64,000 bases of DNA from Portulaca oleracea (GCA_029582165.1 CM055883.1:20368501-20432500); one strand, 5' to 3'. Shown: positions 1-13,020, counted from the first letter of the stretch. Notes: generated by a model from the letters alone, not told the origin. Numbers and translations are program-made.

Positions 1-250
1 AATTTGAACACAGTTCCAAGCAAATTGAAAACAATAAAATACATCTCATAGGAGCAACATTATCTACAAAACATGAATGGGTGTCTGTTGCTGTACAAAA
101 GATCAATATGCACCACATGCACAAAAAAAAAAAAAAAGAACATAGGGCCCACATTAATCAACATGGCCAATTCTAGTTGGACTTTTTAAATCTTATCTCA
201 TGAATAACAAAAAGTAAATTAACCTCCATTTAAAAAAGAATAAGACCTAC
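1..250 (-). other. RRF intron sequence at the window edge
   Basis: AT-rich sequence with no coding match. The exon ending at 251 is followed on minus by a consensus GTAGGT donor, so this is the intron leading to the missing 3' exons. Confidence 0.8.
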
Positions 251-3200
251 CTTCCTTCTTTCTGACGTTAGTGGAGGCAAGGTCAGCCGAATGACTTCTC
301 CATCATTGTTTGGAGTTAAACCAAGTTCAGAGCTTACTAAGGCCTTCTCTATAGACTTCAAGCTGTAAAATCATCACAAACAATCTACTCTCATGTACAT
401 TACATGAACCATAAGGGCGACAACATTTGTAGAATCAATGAATATTTAGGTATCTAACAAACATAATATATCTTCCCACCCTTCCAACAAGTTCATGATG
501 CTCATTATTAGTTAATTGAACAGTCTATCCATAAGTGATTTCTCAGGAAAACGAGTACAATCCTTTTGCATGCCTTTTCAAAGAACAAAATATGACTATT
601 TCTTCAAGCTCACACCAAGTCACCATTCACAACTCAAAACAATTGCATACCCAGGTTAAACTACTTTGAATATCATCCCAAACATTGAATGTATGCAGAA
701 CCCATTGCAGTGTAATTACAAGAGATTCCTACACTAGAGAGTTGATTTTAATGATGCCACCAGTTACTGCAAAGAACAGTATGTCCCAACACCCTTAAAT
801 GCATGATCAGATTATCAGGGAGTGAAAAGTTTGCACCAGCGAGATGCTTAACTTCAGAAGACATACCTTGACTTGTCATATGGAGAAATCAAGATGGTAC
901 TAGCATCTGGGGTGCTAATCTGAGCAATGCTTTTCAAGCTGACAGGAGTTCCATAGTACTCAACCTACAGAGGTGTTGAGTCAATTATTCAGTTGAAAGA
1001 ATAGTATACTAGAACATAGTCAATGAAAAGTAGAGCATAGTGACTGAAAAATATTTATCATTGGATAGAAGCAGCAACATAACAATTCAAAATAATGCAT
1101 GGATCCTGATTGAAAATCCTCAAATCCAGTAGTGAAAAGAAAAGGGATCAGAGAAGAGGAAGGTAGGGATGGGAAAAAGAACAGGACATCAACAGGTTCA
1201 AAGGTTGTTACCTTATCTAGGAAACGAGAATACACTATTCTACTGGAGTTCTCAAGTACAGGAACAGAATCCAAGAAAAATGTATTTCCAGTTTAAAACT
1301 AAGGGGTCAATTCCTCCCAATCCCTCCCAAAGGCCTTATAAATGAATCTCTCGAACAAGGAGAAATTAAATTTTCCCCTCCATTCCCCACCCTTCCCAAT
1401 TCCCAAACATGCTGAAAGATCAAAAGGCAAAATTCAATGTTCTAGCCAAATTAACCACACATACCTCCACTCGATCCAACATGCTTGGGTTTGCTCGAGT
1501 CGTCCTCACGGAATTAAAGTTTGAGCGCAGTGTTTCAATAGTCTTCTCCATCCTTTGTTTCTTAAGGAAAATGCAAGTTGTCAATACTCAATTTGACAGT
1601 GGCTTTGACTACATAAGCCACTTCTCTTCAATCAAGTATAACATTAATACATAAAAATTGAACATAACCTGGTACTGAAAAACACTTAAAAAGGGGCTAG
1701 AAACAGACTTACAACATCTTTCTCAATCATAGACTTTTCAGCTTCAATTTCCTCAAGAGTCGCACACTTTACAACTCCTGCTCTGAAGTAACACCAATAA
1801 AATGCATCAAAATAATGCAATATGAAACTGGATTTGCCACCCAGGCATCCAGAATCAATATCCATTTGAGTGTTTGACTGAACAGCACTACTAGCTAGGC
1901 TGTCCAAACGCAAGTCCAAGAAATGACAAACCTGTTCTGCAATTGTTTTGAAACAACTTGCTTTCCAGAAAACTTGTTAACGCCACATTCAATCCTGACA
2001 TAGCTTGCAGCAGACCTCCAGAATGACACATTGCTTTGCTTAATATGGGCTTGTGAATGACTACATTCCACATTGTTAAACCCTGACCACTAAAAGTGTC
2101 TCAGTACAAATCAAGAACATCTCTTAAGCATATTGGAGTACAGAAAGCAAGAGCACAAAGTGAGTAATATATATGCCCCTTCATTCTCCAAGATGGATTT
2201 TCCAGGACAAAACTTTGTCCCTTAATGATTTCAAGCTCCACTTTTAGAAGTTAAAGTTGGAGTGTGTTGCTCAAGAGCGCAGCTTGAATTTTTTGGATTT
2301 TGTTGATAGTATTATTGATGAGAGCTTGAGGGCTTGAGTGTTTTATAATTTCCACCTTCTGTAAATGGGTGACATCGCCTAGGTGTCTTTACAATATATC
2401 CTTTGATCACTTATCAAAAATAATATACAAATCCCCCTTCATTTTCTGACACACACAATTGACCCGTCACAACTTTGAACAAATTATGCAGCATGAGTTT
2501 TTGACCAAAGAGAAAATAGGAATTTCAAACAACAAGAGTCATTTGATTACTTGAATTAGTAGAATGTTGTTTGCAGATGTGTGAATGTTACAGTCATTCA
2601 TAATACACACAAAAGTAACCTCCTAGAATATCTCAAAGTCAAGATCAATAAATCCAAACAATTCTCAAATAGAAATCCAACAAGACTGTAATGCTAGTTA
2701 CTACTTGCCCACTGAACTTTCCATCATCAGAAAAGGACTCGACAGACAATGTTCAGATAGTACTCACAACATCCTACCAACAGCGAGACAATACACCAGT
2801 GCAATTTATTACATGTACCTGGAGCATGTGCTCCAAGTAACGTCATTGTTCACATGCATATACTAGGCTATTCACTTCCAATGGTATAATTGTTCACTTG
2901 TATATAACTTGGAGGACAAACTCCAGGTGCGTGTAATATGTATTGGTACACAAGCCACCTAGAACGTATAAAAGAGAATGGCTTCTTTTATCCTTGTGGA
3001 TTTGAGAGTCAATATAAAATACATCATAAACATATCCATGTGCAAAAAAATTTGTTCAAACATGAGATTGATTACACGGAATAACCAAAACCTGTCTGGT
3101 GATTCCAGCATATACACCAGCTAAGGGAATGAACTCATTCTACATCGATCGCCAATGCTCAGGGTATATGTGCAACTGAAACAACAGTTGACAAGAGAAT

Positions 3201-4036
3201 TTTGAAAAGTTGCCCAAGCATATCCTGAAAATGGTGGAATCTATACACAACGACAAAAGCAGAGGCTGTGCATGCTATATGAATGTGTAGGCACCAGCGG
3301 CCAGCAAGATTAAGAGGGTAAAAAAGGACCTAACATTGCCAAAAGACGGCAAACCCCAGGGGCAGGCAACCAATGGAAAATGTCAACCCATAAGAGCATA
3401 CAAATACAGATTGCATTTTTATCATACAGAACCATACAGTGGATGGACTTTCCCCACCGCGACCAAAAGCATGATGTAGGTGCATCAATAATCTACCTTG
3501 TAAGTTTCTCATAACCTAAGCTATCTTTCATGTCAGATTGCCTGTCACCCTCCATGTCCAACAACAACAACAACAGAAAGTATTCCGTAACCTGATCTCA
3601 AAATGCAGTGGCTGAGATTGCAACTAACACTCTGAGTCTCATATTACAAAACAGGAAATGACAACCAAAGTTTAACCTCAAAATCTCCCTGTAAACACAC
3701 ACAAATTAAGCAAACATCTGTTTGTGTTAAACTTTACTCCAGGCAGAATTCTCAAATCGTAGGAAAAACTGGGCAGCCCAATCATTATAATAAAGGCATA
3801 CTGAAATAAGAGATGAAATCAGAACAAAACAAAAAAGAAATAAGTAAGCAGGTAGAGAAAATGGTAAAGAAGCAGGGCAGAAGATAAGATGCATAGTAGG
3901 GCGTGAATTGAGTTGTGAATGTGCGTTTCGTAAGGGGGGAATTAAAAGCAAATGACGAACCTTGAGAGTGGGAGAAACACCTGCGATGGGTGATAGACTG
4001 GACGTAAGTAGCGGTGGAGAAGGAGGAGGTAGCCAT
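251..4036 (-). CDS. RRF: Chloroplast ribosome recycling factor (first six exons; 3' end outside window)
   Basis: Ribosome recycling factor splits post-termination ribosomes with EF-G; this nuclear copy should act in the chloroplast stroma. Exons on minus: 4036-3961, 2049-1932, 1782-1713, 1560-1465, 964-867, 362-251. All have GT/AG borders and phases that join exactly, giving 190 codons without a stop. Residues 1 to about 65 are Ser/Thr/basic rich and fit a transit peptide (starts [13 protein letters not shown]). The RRF domain follows, with visible family signatures: [71 protein letters not shown]. Plant RRFs are about 270 residues, so some 80 C-terminal residues lie beyond base 1. The ATG at 4036 is chosen because it opens the transit peptide; the frame upstream is only GA repeat. 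Intron 1 is 1.9 kb. Identity is very sure; exact exon ends are inferred from phase. Confidence 0.95.
2050..3960 (-). other. RRF intron 1
   Basis: The 1,911-bp first intron, with a GTTCGT donor at 3960 and an AAG acceptor ending at 2050. Its ORFs are short and lack family signatures. I see no recognisable repeat or RNA gene in it. Confidence 0.8.
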
Positions 4037-4038
4037 GC

Positions 4039-4165
4039 GAGAGAGAGAGAGAGAGAGAAAGAGGCTGAGCAGAAATAAGAGAGAGTGTTGAAGTGGGTTG
4101 GCACGACACCAGTGCGGGCAGACACTGTAAATAGTGTAACCCCAACGGATAAGGGACTCAACTCT

Positions 4166-4205
<40 letters not shown>
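4039..4205. repeat. Two GA microsatellites in the RRF 5' leader or promoter
   Basis: A (GA)10 tract at 4039-4058 lies directly upstream of the start codon, and a longer GA tract at 4168-4205. On the sense strand of the gene they read CT/TC. CT-rich leaders are common near plant transcription starts. I see no clear TATA box. Confidence 0.85.
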
Positions 4206-4209
<4 letters not shown>

Positions 4210-4539
4210 AAGGATTTACAGAATTCGGGGCGTTGGGAATTGTCAATATATGTTAGATGCACTCAGAACATGTGCTTTAGATATTTGCGAGTGAACCATG
4301 TAACAATAAGAGTAAACAATCTAATAAATATGGGTGAACAATTGTAGAATCTAGAGTACATGCTTCGGAAGCACCTAATAAATTGCAGGGAATTGTGGGC
4401 CTTGCATTTTCAGGGTAGAGTTGTTTGGAATGCAGTTGAAGTTTAAAAGGGAAAATTTCCTTCGAAGAGAGGGATACCGTGCATTGAGTGAAACAAAGTT
4501 TGAGAACGACACCAATTATACGTTGTGCACAGGTAGGTT
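4206..4539. other. Upstream flank of RRF, no gene seen
   Basis: Probable promoter side of RRF. Only short ORFs without recognisable motifs are present. No repeat border is obvious. Confidence 0.5.
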
Positions 4540-7500
4540 CTGCATCTTTTTATGGGTTTATGATATATTTTGGCCCATACCAAACGCAACAAAGGAGGCC
4601 CATTACATCTACAAGGAAATAGAGCGGGCTATGGAGGAAAGAATTAGTGTAGAGGCCCAAAGGGCAACCCATATGGTGTGCTTCTTGTGGCAAGAGGACG
4701 TTCAAACATTCTAAGGTGTAACACCCCAACACCCTTAATCACAAGATTAACATTAAACATACACTAAGCCTGTAATTAGCGCAGCGGAACACCTAGGGTG
4801 GAGGTATTACCGTTGTCCCCACTCGGGACAAGGCTACAAACCCAAATACATCATTACAGTACACTTAAGTCACCAATTAAACATAACACAAACACTCCAT
4901 ACTTAGGAATCACCAAAACATGGAAATTAGACTTTATACAACCATCAAAGATATATATAACAACCCTTTCCACAAATAAAACGGCCTTTGAAACCATAAA
5001 GACCACCGGAGTCGGCCAACAACGACGTTCATGACTACCTTGATTGGGAAAACTCCTACTTTTGCTTATCCTTGCCTTTAACTTGAGAGCTCGGACCGCC
5101 TAAAACAAAACATTAAAACAACGCAAAGTGAGTGGGGAAACACTCAGTACACAAACCTCCAACACGTCAAACCGTTCGAAAACGGTTTTAGTGTCGGCAT
5201 TTAAATTCATTTTGAAAACGGGGAAAGGGATAAACAAGAATAAAATAACTTGATTCATCAACATAAAAGGTAAAGTACATGAAAGGTAAGATAGGTACTA
5301 CAACATAAGTATTTGGTCCCTTACGATCGATGCAATGCATCTCACACAGACGCATGCCCAAACCGATCGAAGTTTGGAATAGGTGACTGCCGAACAGTTG
5401 ACACTGGCCAGGTCTAGACACTCTGATCAGGAGTATCATACATAAAAAGAGAGCTAGCACCTAAAAGTAACTAGCACAAAGAATACATAAAATGGGACCC
5501 TTTAAAACCGTAAAATAAACATTAAAGAACAAACTTAAAATAACCATGAAAACGTTAAATGATAATAAGGAGCGAAAAGTTGGACAATTCGCGTACCTCG
5601 GGTAGTAGAAAGATCTAGCGACGTGCCTCGTGCTTGGGACGGTTTGGGTGACTTGGAAACTATAATAAGAGCATAGGAAGTTGAGAATTTCAATAAAGCC
5701 CTTGTAATTACATAAGCTAAGGTTAAAGTACTTAAAACTTGATAACTTAAAAGGGATGAGAAAATAAAAATTTCAGTTTTTGATAAATCAATGATTTGAT
5801 AATAACTTGAGCTAGGAAACTCGGATTTTTGCAAACGAGTACTTTTCGGAAAGGGAAAAAATCACGCCCTACAACTTTGACAACTGGCCCGAAGGCTAAA
5901 AATGAAGTGAAGGGCTCGGAAAATAGCCCGGACAGAAGCAGAATGCGTAGAAGGAATTATGCGGTTTGGAACTTTAGTGCGAAACTTCTATTGAACTTGA
6001 ATGGGATCGATGGAAAGATTATGAGTTATAGAGCAACCTTAGCAATTAGTTTGAATGGGAATGGAATTATTGAAGGCTTACTCAAGAGAAATGACATGGT
6101 CCTTGAATTTGAAAAGGGAACGTCGGCAAGCGACGAGAAAAGATTATCGAAAGATCATTGGCTTTGAAGTGTTTGAACCGATGTAACGGAGTTGCATACA
6201 TAGAAAGAGATTCTATTTAGAGCTATTTAAAGATCGATAGAGCCCTTAAGCTTGATAAGAAACCAAGTGTTATACTTAGCCATCAACACACCTCAATAGA
6301 ACTTTACCTCCACAACTTGACCCATGGCTTTGCTAATATTTGAGAAACCTTTAGGAGCTAAACTCCAACCACTAAATTGCCTCAAATCATCTTAGCATAC
6401 CTATCCAACCCATCTTAACAATGACACAAAGGTCGACATCTCATTAGAGCCCCCTAAGAGATCAAATTATAACCTTAAAGTTAGAATTAAAGAATTAAAT
6501 TCTGGGCAGAAACTTTGTTGACGACCCTCAATCATAGCCTCATATCTCACTCTCCCGATATCGTATGGATGCAAACTTTATGTTTCCGAAAAGATTGAAG
6601 AACGACCTAAAGCTTTTATGTTCAACTCCAGAGCCAATAAAGTCTCTAAACTGACGAAAATTATACATTAACCTACTAACTCAGAAAAACGTATAACATT
6701 GCACCCTGTCACGGTTTTGCTCGTATCTCGGGCTACACATATCGGGTTCTCGAAATTACAAAGCCTAGAGTTGTCTAATCACTTGGGCTATCATTTCCAG
6801 TAAAATCTGGGCAAAACTCACATCTTACAATCTCTGTAAAAATCAGATACTTAGACATAATCTTTTTCTTGCTTGATTGCACTTTAATGCTGTCTTTGGC
6901 CTCTAAGTTGTACTAATTCACAACCAAAACCCAAATTAACTATTGTCCATGGTCCTTCCAGATTTTAATACTCAAAGATTACCCAAATAAGCTCATGAAA
7001 CTCACATGCAACCATAGATTACACATGCAACTATAAATAACTCTTGAATTAGCCCTTATTCATCAAATTTACACTAAACTCATATCATCCAAGAGCAAAA
7101 GACTTGATTAGCATACTAACCATTTCAAAACAGTCCTCTAATCACCAAATTACTCATCAAAACCACATGCAAGCAAGATATGTCATTACTCATCAAGAAC
7201 TAACAAGAATCACTTCAAAACTTCACCAAATTAACATGCATCAACTTCAAACTCAAACCCTAATCACTCTAACTTAACCACAATATAAATTCATGCTTAG
7301 AAATCATAAAGGAGATGAAAAACATGAAGAAAACACAAATTAGAAGTGAAATTTCAGATTAGAGCATAAAGAATAGAGTTAGGGTTTGAGAATTATACCA
7401 CTTGGAGAAGAAATTGAAGGAGAAAAACAAGAGAAGAGATGGAGGGGAGCTCGGCTGGCTGGTGGTCGCTTGCCGCCGGGATTTGGCCGGAAAATGGGGG

Positions 7501-7608
7501 GGTCGGCTGGGGCTGCTGGCGTGAAGAGAAGAGGAAGAAAGAGTGGAGACTGGTTGTGTAAATTTTTGATTTATGAAATGAATTAAAAAGGCCTTAGCAT
7601 CCTTCCCC

Positions 7609-7620
7609 TCTTATATAAAT
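7609..7620 (-). promoter_or_regulatory. TATA-like box of the solo LTR
   Basis: On minus the sequence reads ATTTATATAAG, about 600 bp inside the LTR end at 8224, where a U3 core promoter is expected. Inferred from position only. Confidence 0.45.
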
Positions 7621-8090
7621 AAAACCCCTTATTCTAACCACTTAACACTCTAACTAGCAATTAACTTAGACAATTAGTAATGTAAACTAGCTAGGTAAAA
7701 TAATTGGTATTGACTAAATAAAATTAATGGGCATGAGACTTGATAAAATAGTTTAGCATATGATTAAATAAAACTACTTTGGACTAAATTGGGTAAAATT
7801 AACTAGTATTAAACCACATAAAATAAATTGGTAGGACACATTAATAAAATAGGTTGGCCAATAAGATTACAATTAGGAAGGTTGGATAATATAAATCGTA
7901 ATTGAAACGGAAATTAAAATTAATATAACCTTCTTCGGTTACAAGCGTAAAATTGAGAACAATAAAATAAATTATATAACTTATCGTAAAAGTATTCATA
8001 AACTCGTAATAATATTTATAACTTTAAATCCGAGATAACATAAAATCAACCCGTTTAACCATCACCTTGCTCGAGACCTGTCGCGCATAA

Positions 8091-8099
8091 AAATAAATA

Positions 8100-8135
<36 letters not shown>
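8091..8135. repeat. (TAA)n microsatellite inside the solo LTR
   Basis: An uninterrupted run of TAA/AAT triplets preceded by AAAT units, located in the U3 end of the LTR. Confidence 0.9.
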
Positions 8136-8345
8136 GTAAAAGAAGAAAAATTTTTAACCGCGTATTTTAGTTAATTACCGTGATTAAGCTTTTAATTAAA
8201 ACGGTTTTAGGGGGGATCGTTACATAAGGAGGCTCCAAGTCACGTCAAGGCCCAAGTACCAAGCCCAAAGTGAATTTCACAGTTTTGACCATTTCAGTTT
8301 GAAGTTCACAGTTTTGGCCTTTTGATGTATAACTTCACATTTTAG

Positions 8346-8693
8346 TGTTTTCTTTACATTTAGTAAGTTACTAGGCTTCAACCCGTGCGATACACGGAGT
8401 GAACTAAATTAGTTACTTTTGAAATTTTATAAAAAAAAAAGTTAACTGTCCATACATAGTAAACCAAACGAAATATTCATGAAATTTTTACATGGAAAAC
8501 ATCATAATAAATTGTTCCGACAAAACATGTAATTTAGTAATAAAGATTATTCCAAAATAATTACAATTACTGATAGTTGCACCAAAATAATCTAATTCGA
8601 CATTTATCTACTTTTTGACTAGACGAAATCCTACAATTAATCTTCTTTATCCATTTAGCGGGACCCACAAACTTTACTATTAATAATATATAG
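8346..8693. other. AT-rich spacer with a CCCGTG/CACGG hairpin
   Basis: No gene. A short inverted repeat CCCGTGCGATACACGG (8382-8397) follows TTACTAG. It looks like the border of an unclassified transposon; a similar arrangement occurs at 42621-42651. Confidence 0.35.
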
Positions 8694-8726
<33 letters not shown>

Positions 8727-8789
8727 TATTATCATCATTATTATCATTATTATTATTATTATTAGTATCATTATTATTATTATTATTAT
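8694..8789. repeat. (ATT)n microsatellite at the truncated 5' edge of the Tat/Ogre-type element
   Basis: Imperfect ATT/ATC triplet repeat of about 96 bp. Retrotransposon coding sequence begins within 35 bp after it, so the repeat marks the point where the 5' part of the element is lost. Confidence 0.9.
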
Positions 8790-8822
8790 GTATTTTCTTT
8801 TTTAATTCTATTGTAATATAAG

Positions 8823-9973
8823 GTGGCTGAGACAAGCCTTGTACAAAATGTGAATCGTGGTCCGCCTCCAAAGATGACCTACTTCCAATACGATTCATAT
8901 ACCCCACTCGACATGACTTATGCCGAAGCTTTGGATCGATTGCTGAAATCAAACAAGATCCAGCTGCCAGTGCCTAGACCTGAACCTGAGACTAAGGGAC
9001 CAGGGTGGAATAATAATGCTTACTGCAAGTACCACCGGACCAGAGGCCATAATACTAAGCGATGTTGGACGCTTAAGAATCAGATTGAGAAGATGATTTG
9101 TTCTGGGGCATTGTCAATGCCTAAAGCTGCAAATAAACCCAATAACAAAAGCAATCCTCTCCCAAATCATGCCACCTTTGTCGGAGAGAGCACTTTTGAT
9201 CCATCTGAATGTATCACCGACGAAGGAGCACCTACACTCCTTCCTGAAGATTTGATAGCCTTTACTGTCAACGGTATTTGGGTTAGTGATGAGAAGGATA
9301 TGTATGAAGAAGGTTCTAATGATGATTTCTGGTCCGATAAGGAAGAAGAGACTCCACCTAGTGCTGCATTCTTAACTAGGTCGGGAAGACATAATCAGGC
9401 GAGGGCTGAACCTGTAGCTCCTCCGCCAAATCCAAGCCCTACAGAAGTAACTGCTACTCCCGAAGATTATGTCCTTACGCAAATGAAGAAGACTGTGGCG
9501 AATGTGTCAATTTGGGAACTGATATGTGCTTTTAAACCGCATAGAGAGCTTATACTGGGGGCTCTCCAGAATGCCATCATTCCTACCTCCACAACTCCAG
9601 AAGCCTTGGCCTCGCATGTTGCCGCTAGACAGGGTGCCATTACTTTTAGTGATGAGGATTTACCTGTGTCTGGAATGAATCATAATAAAGCCTTGTACTT
9701 AACCGCACTTTGCTCTAATAAAGTGATTCCATTAATTTTGGTGGATAATGGTTCCGCTGTGAATGTTTGTCCTTGGCGAATTGCTGCCAAGCTAGGGTCC
9801 AAAAGAGACAACTGGTTCAGGATGCTGTGCTGCTTTGGGCGTATGATAATACTCCTCGAAAGTCATTAGGGACGGTGACTTTGCCTATTCCCTTTGAACA
9901 CATCGCTCAAAATGTGGAGTTTATGGTTCTGGATATTCCTGCTGCTTTTAACCTGCTTTTAACCTGTTCTTAA
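8823..9973 (+). pseudogene. Retrotransposon gag C-terminus and aspartic protease (broken)
   Basis: Frame open 8823-9869, then a shift into the frame 9767-9973. It contains a gag zinc-knuckle variant near 9022-9066 (CKYHRTRGHNTKRC), an acidic linker, and a retroviral-type protease with the active-site region ILVDNGSAVNVCP near 9735-9775. Asn-Gly replaces the usual Asp-Ser/Thr-Gly triad pattern, as is seen in Tat-lineage elements. The product would be structural protein plus maturation protease for retrotransposon particles. The gag N-terminus is absent. A frameshift near 9800 separates the protease halves, and translation stops at 9973 before the linker. Confidence 0.8.
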
Positions 9974-10104
9974 GACGCCCATGGCTACACAATTGCAACG
10001 TTGTAGCCTCAACGCTACATCAGAAGGTAAAGATGGTTATACACAATCAGGTGGTCACCCTTTCGGAAGGGGCGATCTCTGGAACTTTTGAACCCAAGTA
10101 GCTA

Positions 10105-11022
10105 GTGTTGGAAGTAGAGCACACCTCTACCGATGTAGAGCTCCACAACTTTGAGATGGTCGTTGTTATACAGGATGAAGCACCCTTTGATTTCGCTCCA
10201 TACTCTAACTTGAAGATTCATGCTATTATGAGAAGACAGGGGTATTTCCCAGGAATGTCTTTAGGAAGGAGACCAGACAGGGTAGCGCCGCAGTTTTCTT
10301 CCTCTACTTATTCCTGCCGCTTTGGTTTGGGATATAAGGCAACTAATCAAGAGGTTCATCTTGCCAAGATTGCGATAGCTCGTCAAAGAAATCAGTTCGA
10401 CTCTCCTACGCTGATGGAGACTAAGCCATATCCATTAACCTTGAATGGACAATTCATAAGGCAGGGTGATGATTTCCCTTGGTATGGGTTCCCAGGACCC
10501 CGATATGTTAACGGTATTCACATCCCCAGATTAGAAGTCTTCAATGACTGCAAGGTCCTGTCAAAGAGAGTTGTCAAGCCAACGACAAATGAGTAGTCAC
10601 CTCTTGAATGGACTCACCTTTCTGGAGGGGGTATGTTCGGTCTACTATTCGGTCAAGAAGCTGCTAAAGAGGAAAAGGAGGTGGACCCAGTGGTTGTTGT
10701 GTTGTCCAACTTTGAATTTGACCCAATCGCCATGATTTCTGCTGATGGAGACTACCACAAAGTGACCTGGGTCGATGCTATTAACATTAAATGTACCCTA
10801 GTGTTAGGAGAACCTTGTAAGGTCCAGTCTGAGTCGAGCACTAATGAGTCTGCAATCGAGTCTGAGTCAGCTGGGATTAGCCCCAAGTCCGATAAGTTTG
10901 TATCCGTTTCTGCATTCAATGAAGTGAACATTTCTGAGTATCTCTGTTCTTCTTCCCTTCGTCCTAATTGTTGTGCTAATAACTATGAATTTGATGTTGA
11001 ACCTTTAAAAGACTTTAATTAA
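10105..11022 (+). pseudogene. Protease-to-RT linker of the polyprotein (broken)
   Basis: Two adjacent open stretches, 10105-10596 and 10633-11022, in different frames. The first has a glycine-rich GYFPGMSLG motif and a CRFGLGY motif, a pattern I associate with the spacer between protease and reverse transcriptase in Tat-type polyproteins. The second is acidic and serine rich with no known fold. No enzymatic role can be assigned. It lies in line between the protease and RT parts, so it belongs to the same polyprotein. Confidence 0.65.
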
Positions 11023-11034
11023 TTAACACAAGCC

Positions 11035-12331
11035 ATGAATGACCACAAGAATCACATGGCACCTGTTGAGGAAACCATCGCCATCAATGTAGGGACGCCT
11101 GAAACTCCCCAGGAATTGAAAATTGGCAAATCATTAACCCTGGAGGTGCAACATGAGTTCATCTCGCTTTTAAGGGAGTTCGTAGATGTCTCCGCTTGGT
11201 CTTACGAAGACATGCCCGGAATCGACAGGGAGATTGTCGAACATGCAATTTCCGCTATACCCGGATGCTAAGCCGGTACAGCAATGACCTCGCAGAATTA
11301 AGAACGAGTGGTCGGACAAAATTCACAGTGAGATCAAGAAGCAGTTAGAGGCTAACTTCATCAGGGCAGTAGAATTCCCGGAGTGGGTGGCCAACATTGT
11401 GCATGTGCCAAAGAAAGACAAAACGGTTCGGATGTGCGTTGATTTCCGAGATCTGAACAAAGCTAGCCCAAAGGATTGCTTTCCTTTGCCACATATTGAC
11501 GTCTTGGTTGATCATACTTGCGGACGCGAGCTTCTATCATTCATGGATGGGTATGCTGGTTACAACTAGATAAAAATGGCTGAAGAAGACATGGAGAAAA
11601 CATCTTTCATCACTCCGTGGGGAACTTTCTGTTTCACTGTCATGCCTTTCGGATTGAAGAACGCTTGTGCTACTTACAAACATACCGCCATTACCATGCT
11701 GCATGTCATGATCCACGTAGAAGTTGAGGTATATGTGGACGACATGATCGTCAAGTCAAAGAAGCGTGAGGATCACATTCCAAACTTACGCAAGTTCTTT
11801 CTTAGGCTTCGCAAGTACAACATGAGGTTGAATCCATAGAAATGTACGTTTGGAGTGACTTCGGGAAAGTTGCTGGGTTATATCGTCAGTCAACGTGGGA
11901 TAGAAGTTGACCCGTCCAAGATCAAAGCAATTAAAGACATGCCTCCGCCTCGGACAGAAAAGGAGATTCGTGGTTTCCTAGGGCGGGTACAGTATCTGAG
12001 CAGGTTCATTTCTAAACTTACAATGACCTGTCAACCATTATTCAAGAAGCTGAAGAAGGGAGCAACGATCGAATGGGATGACAAGTGTCAGGCAGCGTTC
12101 GAGAAGGTTAAGGTCGACTTGACTAGTCCATCGGTACTAGTCCCGCCTATGTCCGGAGAACCATTGTTGCTTTACCTCACCATCAGTCCCAGCGCTATGG
12201 GTGCTATGCTAGCACAAGAAAGTAATTTCCTGGAACGAGCTATCTACTACATCAGCAAGAAATTTCTGGGGTGCGAGTCTCGCTACTCTAAAATTGAGAA
12301 GATAGCCTTGGCATTAGTGTGGTCTACATAG
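11035..12331 (+). pseudogene. Reverse transcriptase and first RNase H (broken by stops and a shift)
   Basis: Open blocks at 11035-11271, 11387-11569, 11576-11839 and 11855-12331 form one RT. Visible motifs are VPKKDKTVRMCVDFRDLNKA (domain 1-2), SFITPWGTFCF, the VMPFGLKNA block, the catalytic YVDD at 11732-11743, and the thumb/connection block ending GFLGRVQYLSRFI. RNase H begins with a degenerate LLYLTISPSAMGAML and breaks at the TAG ending 12331. A shift near 11256 and stops at 11569, 11839 and 12331 make it inactive. Its role was copying retrotransposon RNA into DNA. Confidence 0.93.
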
Positions 12332-13020
12332 AAGCTTCGCCACTATATGCTCTCACACACTGTATATGTGATCGCAGCGTGTAATCCAGTCAAGTACATC
12401 ATGGAACAACCTACTATCAACAGCATGATTGCTCGATGGGTGGTCATGCTGTCTGAGTTCGATCTGCAATTTCGACTACAGAAATCCATAAAGGGGCGTG
12501 CAGTTTCTAATTTTCTGGCTGAGTTTCCTACAGGAAGTCCTGACACTGGGGGCTTGGAGTTTAGTGATGAACAGATATTCCAAGTTGAAGAGGAAACTTG
12601 GAAGTTATACTTTGATGGTGCTGCTAATAAGATGGGATGCGGGGCCAGAGCTCTGCTGGTTTCTCCCGAAGATATACACTTTCCTTTAGCAGTCAAGCTT
12701 GACTTTGAGGCTACCAAGAATGTTGCCGAGTATGAAGCTTGCATTTTGGGCATGTATGTGGCCCTGGAAATGGGAATTAAAAGGCTACGAGTGTTTGGAG
12801 ACTCTAGTCTGATCATCAATCAAGCTACTAGTGTATATAAGGTGAAGAGCGAATCCTTGGCACTTTACCAGCAATATTTGTCCAAACTAGCTGAGAAGTT
12901 CAACCATATTGAGTTCAAATATCTACCGCGGGGCTACAACAAGCTAGCTGATGCGTTAGCCAAGCTTTCTTCCATGGTAGCTATGCCAGAAAAGGATCAA
13001 GCTCTATCAGTGGCAGTAGA
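12332..13020 (+). pseudogene. RNase H tail plus second archaeal-type RNase H of the Tat lineage
   Basis: This is part of the frame 12347-13660. After the end of the first RNase H (ARWVVMLSEFDLQF) comes a full second RNase H fold with its acidic residues in order: FDGAA (12613 on), AEYEAC, GDSSLI and ADALAKL (ends about 12970). A dual RNase H is diagnostic for Tat/Ogre-type gypsy elements. This domain by itself has no stop. It would remove RNA from the hybrid during reverse transcription. Confidence 0.88.

Larger units (their letters stand above)
4717..8224 (-). mobile_element. Solo LTR, 3.5 kb, with perfect 5-bp target duplication
   Basis: The segment begins TGTAAC, ends GTTACA and is flanked by TAAGG on both sides (4712-4716 and 8225-8229), which is a textbook LTR insertion scar. 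No gag or pol is inside. On minus it opens TGTAACGATCCCCCC and has a TATA-like box near 7610-7620. The very long LTR and this opening resemble chromovirus (Tekay/Del-type) LTRs, which is an inference. A diverged, truncated copy lies at 52455-55935. The ORF at 7386-7586 sits just downstream of the expected transcription start on the opposite strand and is not taken as a gene. Confidence 0.85.
4540..8345. repeat. Older dispersed repeat split in two by an LTR insertion
   Basis: Bases 4540-4716 and 8225-8345 are two halves of one repeat. Together they match the stretch 26150-26480, for example the shared string CAAGAGGACGT, the CCCAAGTAC/AAGCCCAA block and the TTCACAGTTTTGACCATTTCA block. The halves are separated by the solo LTR at 4717-8224. 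Confidence 0.8.

Noticed and set aside
3727..4294. Long ORFs over the GA repeats near the RRF start, both strands
   Set aside because: They are Ser-Leu or Arg-Glu runs made by the microsatellite; the real coding start is the ATG at 4036.
12343..12819. 158-codon ORF on minus across the RNase H region
   Set aside because: Shadow of the plus-strand RNase H coding sequence, which has clear family motifs.
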